A stretch of 64,000 nucleotides of DNA, from contig JAHFJP010000001.1 in the NCBI GenBank assembly GCA_023245765.1, positions 23,664 to 87,663 of the forward strand, given 5' to 3'. Source of the stretch: Candidatus Peribacteria bacterium (GTDB lineage Bacteria > Patescibacteriota > Gracilibacteria > Peribacterales > Peribacteraceae). The notes beneath the pieces were generated by a model. That model was given only the letters and a program-made list of their open reading frames with translations. It ran no database searches and was not told the origin of the DNA. A program made the position numbers and the translations under genes. Shown here piece by piece: positions 60,337-64,000 of the stretch. The first letter of the stretch is position 1. Every line of letters begins with the position of its first letter.

Positions 60337-62112
60337 TCATTTTACAGTGACTGACTTCGCCAGGTTGCGTGGCATATCCGGATTCTTCCCTCTCTTCACC
60401 GCCAGGAAGTACGCGAGCACCTGGATCGGGATGATGTTCATGATCGCCTGCGCGGTGCTGGCTTCCGGTGCCTTGATCCATTCGTCAAACACATCGTGGC
60501 GCTTGGGTCCGATGCCGATGATCATCGCGCCGCGGGCTTTGAGCTCCTGCGCGTTACTGAGGATATCCAGGAGCACTTCGTCATTGCCGGTCAGGACGAT
60601 GCACGGACTCCCCTTCTCGATCAGGGCAATCGGTCCGTGCTTCAACTCACCCGCGGCAAATCCTTCCGCGTGCACGTAGCTCACTTCCTGAATCTTGATC
60701 GCGCTCTCGAGGGCCATCGGATAGTTCCAGCCTTTGCCGATGATGAAGAGGTTTTCCTCTTCGTGAATTTTCTCCGCGAGTGTCTCCAGGCGTTCGACGA
60801 ACCGGGGGTTCAACATATCGTTGATCGCTGCGGCTGTTTCCAGGAGCAGCGTCTTTCCTTCCTTGAGCCGCTCGGCGAGGGCGTACGCAATCAGCAGCAG
60901 CACCGCGAGCTGGCCGGTGAGTGCCTTTGTGGATGCAACCGCGCGCTCCGGGCCGGCGTTGATGAGGAGCGTGTAATCGGCTTCGCGGTCGATGGTGGAG
61001 CCTTCCACGTTCACGATCGCGAGAACTTTTGCTCCTTTATCGCGCGCGACGCGTATGGCCTCCAGCACATCGGCCGTCTCCCCGCTCTGGCTGACGACGA
61101 TCACAAGACTTTCGGGTTTGAGGAAGTGATGGAAGAGTTTGAATTCGCTCGCATGCGCAAAGTTCACGTGATGCTCGGCCACGACGGAGAAGAAGTACTC
61201 CGCGGCCATGCAGGCCTTTGCCGCCGTGCCGCAGCCGACGAGGAACGTCCCCTTCGCACGACGAATCGCTTCTGCAATCGTTCTGATTTCCCCTTCATCT
61301 TGATTCACCGCGCGCGCGACACTGTCCTTCTGGTCCATGATCTCCTTGAGCATGAAGTGCTCGAAGTCGCCCTTCTGTGCCTGTTCGATGTGATACGTGA
61401 TCGGAATCTCGCGCTTGGGGCGCGTCTCGCCGGTTTTGATGTCGCTGAAGGTGATCGACTTTCCATCGGTGGCAACCATCTCGCCGTCATCCAGATACTG
61501 AACGGTGCGGGTGTGCTTCATGAACGCGGGGATATCCGAAGCGATGAAGTACCCGCTCCCCTTCTCTACTCCAACAATGAGGGGTGATCCGGTCCGAGCA
61601 GCAACCAACATATTGGACTGGGTGTGCAGCGCGAGGATCGCATAGCGACCTTCAAAGTGCAGACATGCGGCACGGACGGCCTCGGCGAAGTCGCCAGTCT
61701 TCTTCAGCTCCTCTTCTATAAGGTGCGGGATCACTTCGGTGTCAGTCTCGGATTGGAACGTGTGTCCTTTTGCTTTGAGGTCTTTGCGCAGCTCCAGATA
61801 GTTTTCGACGATGCCGTTATGGACGACGGCGATATTGCGATCCTCGCTCAGGTGCGGGTGGGCGTTGCGCTGCGTCACTCCTCCATGTGTTGCCCAACGC
61901 GTGTGGGCGATACTGAGAGAGCAGGGAGCAGTGAACTCCTGGCTATCGATCTCCCCGATCGGCCCGATGTCTTTTTTGACGTGCAATTCGCTTCCGTTCT
62001 TGCAGGCGATCCCCCACGAGTCATATCCCCGGTATTCCAGGTTCTTGAGCCCCTCGATGGCGATCACGCCGGCGTCGGTGCGCTTTCCCACGTATCCGAA
62101 GATTCCACACAT
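60337..62112 (-). CDS. glmS: glutamine-fructose-6-phosphate aminotransferase
   Basis: 591 aa. N-terminal nucleophile Cys2 (MCGIFGYVG), glutaminase motifs HTRWATHGGV and HNGIVEN, then two SIS domains (VSQSGETADVLEAI and the second Ser-rich loop) and the C-terminal PRNLAKSVTVK. It makes glucosamine-6-phosphate, the entry to UDP-GlcNAc for peptidoglycan. TAAACT on the minus strand (62124-62119) lies exactly 6 nt before the ATG, so there is no room for a glmS ribozyme in the leader. Confidence 0.97.
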   Translation of the reverse strand: MCGIFGYVGKRTDAGVIAIEGLKNLEYRGYDSWGIACKNGSELHVKKDIGPIGEIDSQEFTAPCSLSIAHTRWATHGGVTQRNAHPHLSEDRNIAVVHNGIVENYLELRKDLKAKGHTFQSETDTEVIPHLIEEELKKTGDFAEAVRAACLHFEGRYAILALHTQSNMLVAARTGSPLIVGVEKGSGYFIASDIPAFMKHTRTVQYLDDGEMVATDGKSITFSDIKTGETRPKREIPITYHIEQAQKGDFEHFMLKEIMDQKDSVARAVNQDEGEIRTIAEAIRRAKGTFLVGCGTAAKACMAAEYFFSVVAEHHVNFAHASEFKLFHHFLKPESLVIVVSQSGETADVLEAIRVARDKGAKVLAIVNVEGSTIDREADYTLLINAGPERAVASTKALTGQLAVLLLIAYALAERLKEGKTLLLETAAAINDMLNPRFVERLETLAEKIHEEENLFIIGKGWNYPMALESAIKIQEVSYVHAEGFAAGELKHGPIALIEKGSPCIVLTGNDEVLLDILSNAQELKARGAMIIGIGPKRHDVFDEWIKAPEASTAQAIMNIIPIQVLAYFLAVKRGKNPDMPRNLAKSVTVK

Positions 62113-62259
62113 GGTGGGAGTTTAGCGGCGCGGGGAGGCCGGTGCTACCGCTCTTTTCTTAATGATTAAGGGCGGCGAAAGGGCTGGAGATGAGGCTATG
62201 GATAGGATTTTGTGCAATTTTGGATTCACACTTTGAAAGCTAAACCACCTCCAATTCTT

Positions 62260-63093
62260 CTACAATGCAGATTTAAAAATAAGCGTTCCATCAATATTGT
62301 CATACCAAAAAATAAAATCTGAATTTGGTGCAGGTACTTCTTTTTTTACTCTCAATACTCTGTAACGACACAATTGTTCTTTATTTAAAATGTCTACACC
62401 ATACGTTTCATGATAATAGGCTTTAACAGGATCGGGGACCTGTTTATCGAAAAGTACGAGAGAATCAGCTTGGTAACTTGGTAAAAATCCTCCAAGATGT
62501 GTGATAACGTCATTCGGTTGCACTGCCAGTAGATTAACGATTTCTGCTTTTAGTGCACCATTCGGTTCTGTGTGCCCTAATAGATCAGCAGCCTTTTGTC
62601 TTTGTCGAGAGAGTAAATCAGGGAGAATTCGTGTTGTTCCATGATCATTTATAAGAATCAAGGCATCACGTAATCGTTGCGCGATTGCTCTGTGATTAAT
62701 ATGCGCAAGATATTGAGGCTCAGTACTAGTAAGCGCTTCGACTCCGCTATTCAGTTGTCCTTTGTCATATGAGGGTAAATCTACTGCTAAGCACAAATCA
62801 GCCATCACGTCTTGTATTGCTTTCCAGGCTATAGTTGTTTTAGGCGCAAACACTTTTAGTTTAGGAAAATTCACCCCTGTGGCCCAATATAAATATCCAT
62901 TTTCATATTGAAGAGATGCATACAATCCATCAGGAACACCTTTATTTTCTAAGAGTAGCGCGTGAATAATTCTTTGATTAACAAGACCGAGAAACAAGGC
63001 ACGGGACTGTTCATCTATTTGGGTCAAAAATTCAGGTGCATGGAGTACCCTATTTGCAGGTGGTTCCAAATTTTGTTCATCGAATTCGCTCAT
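62260..63093 (-). CDS. AT-rich hypothetical protein, 277 aa
   Basis: From ATG 63093 (MSEFDEQNLEPPANRV). Soluble, alpha/beta, no recognised motif; C-terminus with FIFWYDNIDGTLIF. TATAAT (63106-63101) ends 7 nt before the ATG. By eye its GC is near 40 %, far below the surroundings, which suggests recent acquisition. The gap 62113-62259 upstream of glmS holds the glmS -10 box and nothing else seen. Confidence 0.6.
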   Translation of the reverse strand: MSEFDEQNLEPPANRVLHAPEFLTQIDEQSRALFLGLVNQRIIHALLLENKGVPDGLYASLQYENGYLYWATGVNFPKLKVFAPKTTIAWKAIQDVMADLCLAVDLPSYDKGQLNSGVEALTSTEPQYLAHINHRAIAQRLRDALILINDHGTTRILPDLLSRQRQKAADLLGHTEPNGALKAEIVNLLAVQPNDVITHLGGFLPSYQADSLVLFDKQVPDPVKAYYHETYGVDILNKEQLCRYRVLRVKKEVPAPNSDFIFWYDNIDGTLIFKSAL

Positions 63094-63250
63094 AATGTTT
63101 ATTATATCGATAATTATTATAACATAAAATGATATTTTAATCAAATATAGCATTATCCTGCACTTCGTTTTGCTCTACAGGGAACCCTTTACATCCCCTC
63201 CCCTTCTCCCTACGCTCTCCCAGCTCTACTTGTAGTGAGTCTATCGAACT

Positions 63251-63511
63251 ATGCCGATCACCTCCTCCGCCATCAAAGCCGCACGACAGACGATCAAGCG
63301 CAATGCGCTCCGTCAGCCGTTCAAGACGCAGATGAAGACGATGATCCGCAACTTCACCGATCTTGTGACGGCAAAGAAGATCGCCGAAGCCAAGGCCCTG
63401 ATGCCAAAGGTCCAGAAGGCGATTGATACGGCTGCGAAGAAGAACATCATTCACAGGAATAACGCTGCCAGGAAGAAATCGTTGCTGGCGAGAATGGTTG
63501 GTTCGAAGTGA
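63251..63511 (+). CDS. rpsT: 30S ribosomal protein S20
   Basis: 86 aa. Typical S20: basic, all-helical, SSAIKAARQTIKRNALRQPFKTQMKT at the start and KKNIIHRNNAARKKSLLARM at the end. It binds 16S rRNA in early 30S assembly. No clear -10 box directly at the start. Followed by the 8-nt inverted repeat. Confidence 0.95.
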   Translation: MPITSSAIKAARQTIKRNALRQPFKTQMKTMIRNFTDLVTAKKIAEAKALMPKVQKAIDTAAKKNIIHRNNAARKKSLLARMVGSK

Positions 63512-63617
63512 GTGTATTTAGCTTTTTAGCTGCTTAGCTGTAAAGCTGTTTAGCTTCACAACGATATTTTGAAAAAGCTAAACAGCTAAAAAGCTAAACA
63601 GCTAGTAAGCTACCTTC
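63512..63617. repeat. inverted repeat with 8-nt units (AGCTAAAC) before ruvX
   Basis: Left arm units like TAGCTTTT, TAGCTGCT, TAGCTGTA, AAGCTGTT; right arm AGCTAAAC, AGCTAAAA, AGCTAAAC, AGCTAGTA. The last unit supplies the TAAGCT box 6 nt before the ruvX ATG. Confidence 0.75.
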
Positions 63618-64000
63618 ATGCGCTACCTCTCTCTCGACGTTGGAACTCGAAGAACCGGTGTCGCGTATTTGGATTCGGACACTGGTATCCCTCTCCCCCT
63701 CGATACCCTCACACACCTTTCGGAGAATGAACTTGTCGAAGCGGTGATGGAGATTCTGCGCCTGCGGAAGATTGATCGCGTGATCGTCGGACTTCCTTTA
63801 CTCCCGTCCGGTGACGAAGGTGCGCAGACGAGCGTCAGTCGCAGCATCGGAGACGCGATCGCCGCGAAAGGTGTTGCTGTGCAGTACAGAGATGAGCGAT
63901 ACACGACGGCGAGCGGAAAGGCCCATAAACATACGGTCTCCCAGAGCGAATTTGACGGGGACGCAGCAGCAGCTTGTGAACTGTTAAATGGACTAAAAAC
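63618..64000 (+). CDS. ruvX: RuvX/YqgF-type Holliday-junction nuclease-like, 3' end outside
   Basis: 127 codons visible, then the window ends. RNase-H-fold motifs: RYLSLDVGTRRTGVAYL at the start, RVIVGLPLLPSGDEGAQT (about 56-74), VQYRDERYTT and FDGDAAAACELL near the end. Essential family in pre-16S rRNA maturation. TAAGCT (63606-63611) ends exactly 6 nt before the ATG. Confidence 0.9.
   Translation, partial: MRYLSLDVGTRRTGVAYLDSDTGIPLPLDTLTHLSENELVEAVMEILRLRKIDRVIVGLPLLPSGDEGAQTSVSRSIGDAIAAKGVAVQYRDERYTTASGKAHKHTVSQSEFDGDAAAACELLNGLK

Noticed and set aside
62113-62259. glmS ribozyme
   Set aside because: The likely -10 box is 6 nt before the glmS ATG, and no ribozyme core sequence is seen.
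1-64000. UGA recoding as in Gracilibacteria/Absconditabacteria
   Set aside because: Several well-defined genes, for example ftsA, end at TGA at the expected C-terminus, and no conserved domain contains in-frame TGA.

Overview
This 64 kb window is bacterial chromosome with dense coding, roughly 55-57 % GC by eye, and mostly housekeeping genes. It holds ftsA-ftsZ, dut, dnaA, thrS, tyrS, infB, rplS, rpsT, eno, pgk, glmS, lgt-like, a site-2 protease, class B PBP, xer, comF, ruvX and tRNA genes for Lys(CTT), Val(GAC) and Pro(GGG) with encoded CCA. Between them lie many lineage-specific proteins: a 1,724-aa protein, a polytopic secretion-like protein and several small membrane proteins. There is a stand-alone PolA-type 5'-3' exonuclease, no visible amino-acid or cofactor biosynthesis, and UGA is an ordinary stop. 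This mix suggests a Candidate Phyla Radiation (Patescibacteria) genome, perhaps of the GC-rich Peregrinibacteria/Peribacteria type. That placement is inferred from gene content, not from a phylogeny.

Layout. 1-3.8 kb: collagen-like secreted protein (cut by the edge), tRNA-Lys, WG-repeat lipoprotein, three minus-strand genes, PolA-like exonuclease. 4-7.3 kb: ftsA, ftsZ, dut. 7.3-13 kb: a translationally coupled pair encoding a TM protein and the giant protein. 13-16 kb: GNAT, an unknown gene, tRNA-Val, a YefM/YoeB-type toxin-antitoxin (TA) pair, comF. 16-26 kb: rseP, dnaA, a metzincin-like protease, a threonine-rich leader peptide with attenuator and thrS, lgt-like, small membrane proteins, eno. 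26-31 kb: HicBA, tRNA-Pro, a 522-aa unknown, an RHH/RelE TA pair, an NrnA-like DHH protein. 31-38 kb: infB, the secretion-like pair, an HTH regulator with operator-like palindrome, rplS. 38-45 kb: HAD phosphatase, csaB-like, a TsaE-HD fusion, M23 peptidase, WecA-like transferase, pgk. 45-54.6 kb: envelope proteins, a response regulator, SanA-like, xer with a dif-like site, tyrS, an RluD-like enzyme, a FecR-like protein. 54.6-64 kb: GspE/PilB ATPase, PBP, a RAYT transposase, glmS flanked by AT-rich genes, rpsT, ruvX (cut by the edge).

Four sequence-level patterns stand out. (1) Many genes have a -10 box (TANNNT) exactly 6-8 nt before the start codon and no Shine-Dalgarno, which predicts leaderless mRNAs. 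(2) thrS is preceded by one of these promoters, a 15-codon leader peptide with seven Thr codons and an intrinsic terminator: a classical-looking threonine attenuator. (3) Many intergenic gaps hold long inverted repeats whose arms are degenerate 8- or 9-nt tandem repeats, with a different unit at each locus. (4) Short palindromic elements are inserted in frame inside coding sequences, including inside a RAYT transposase gene.
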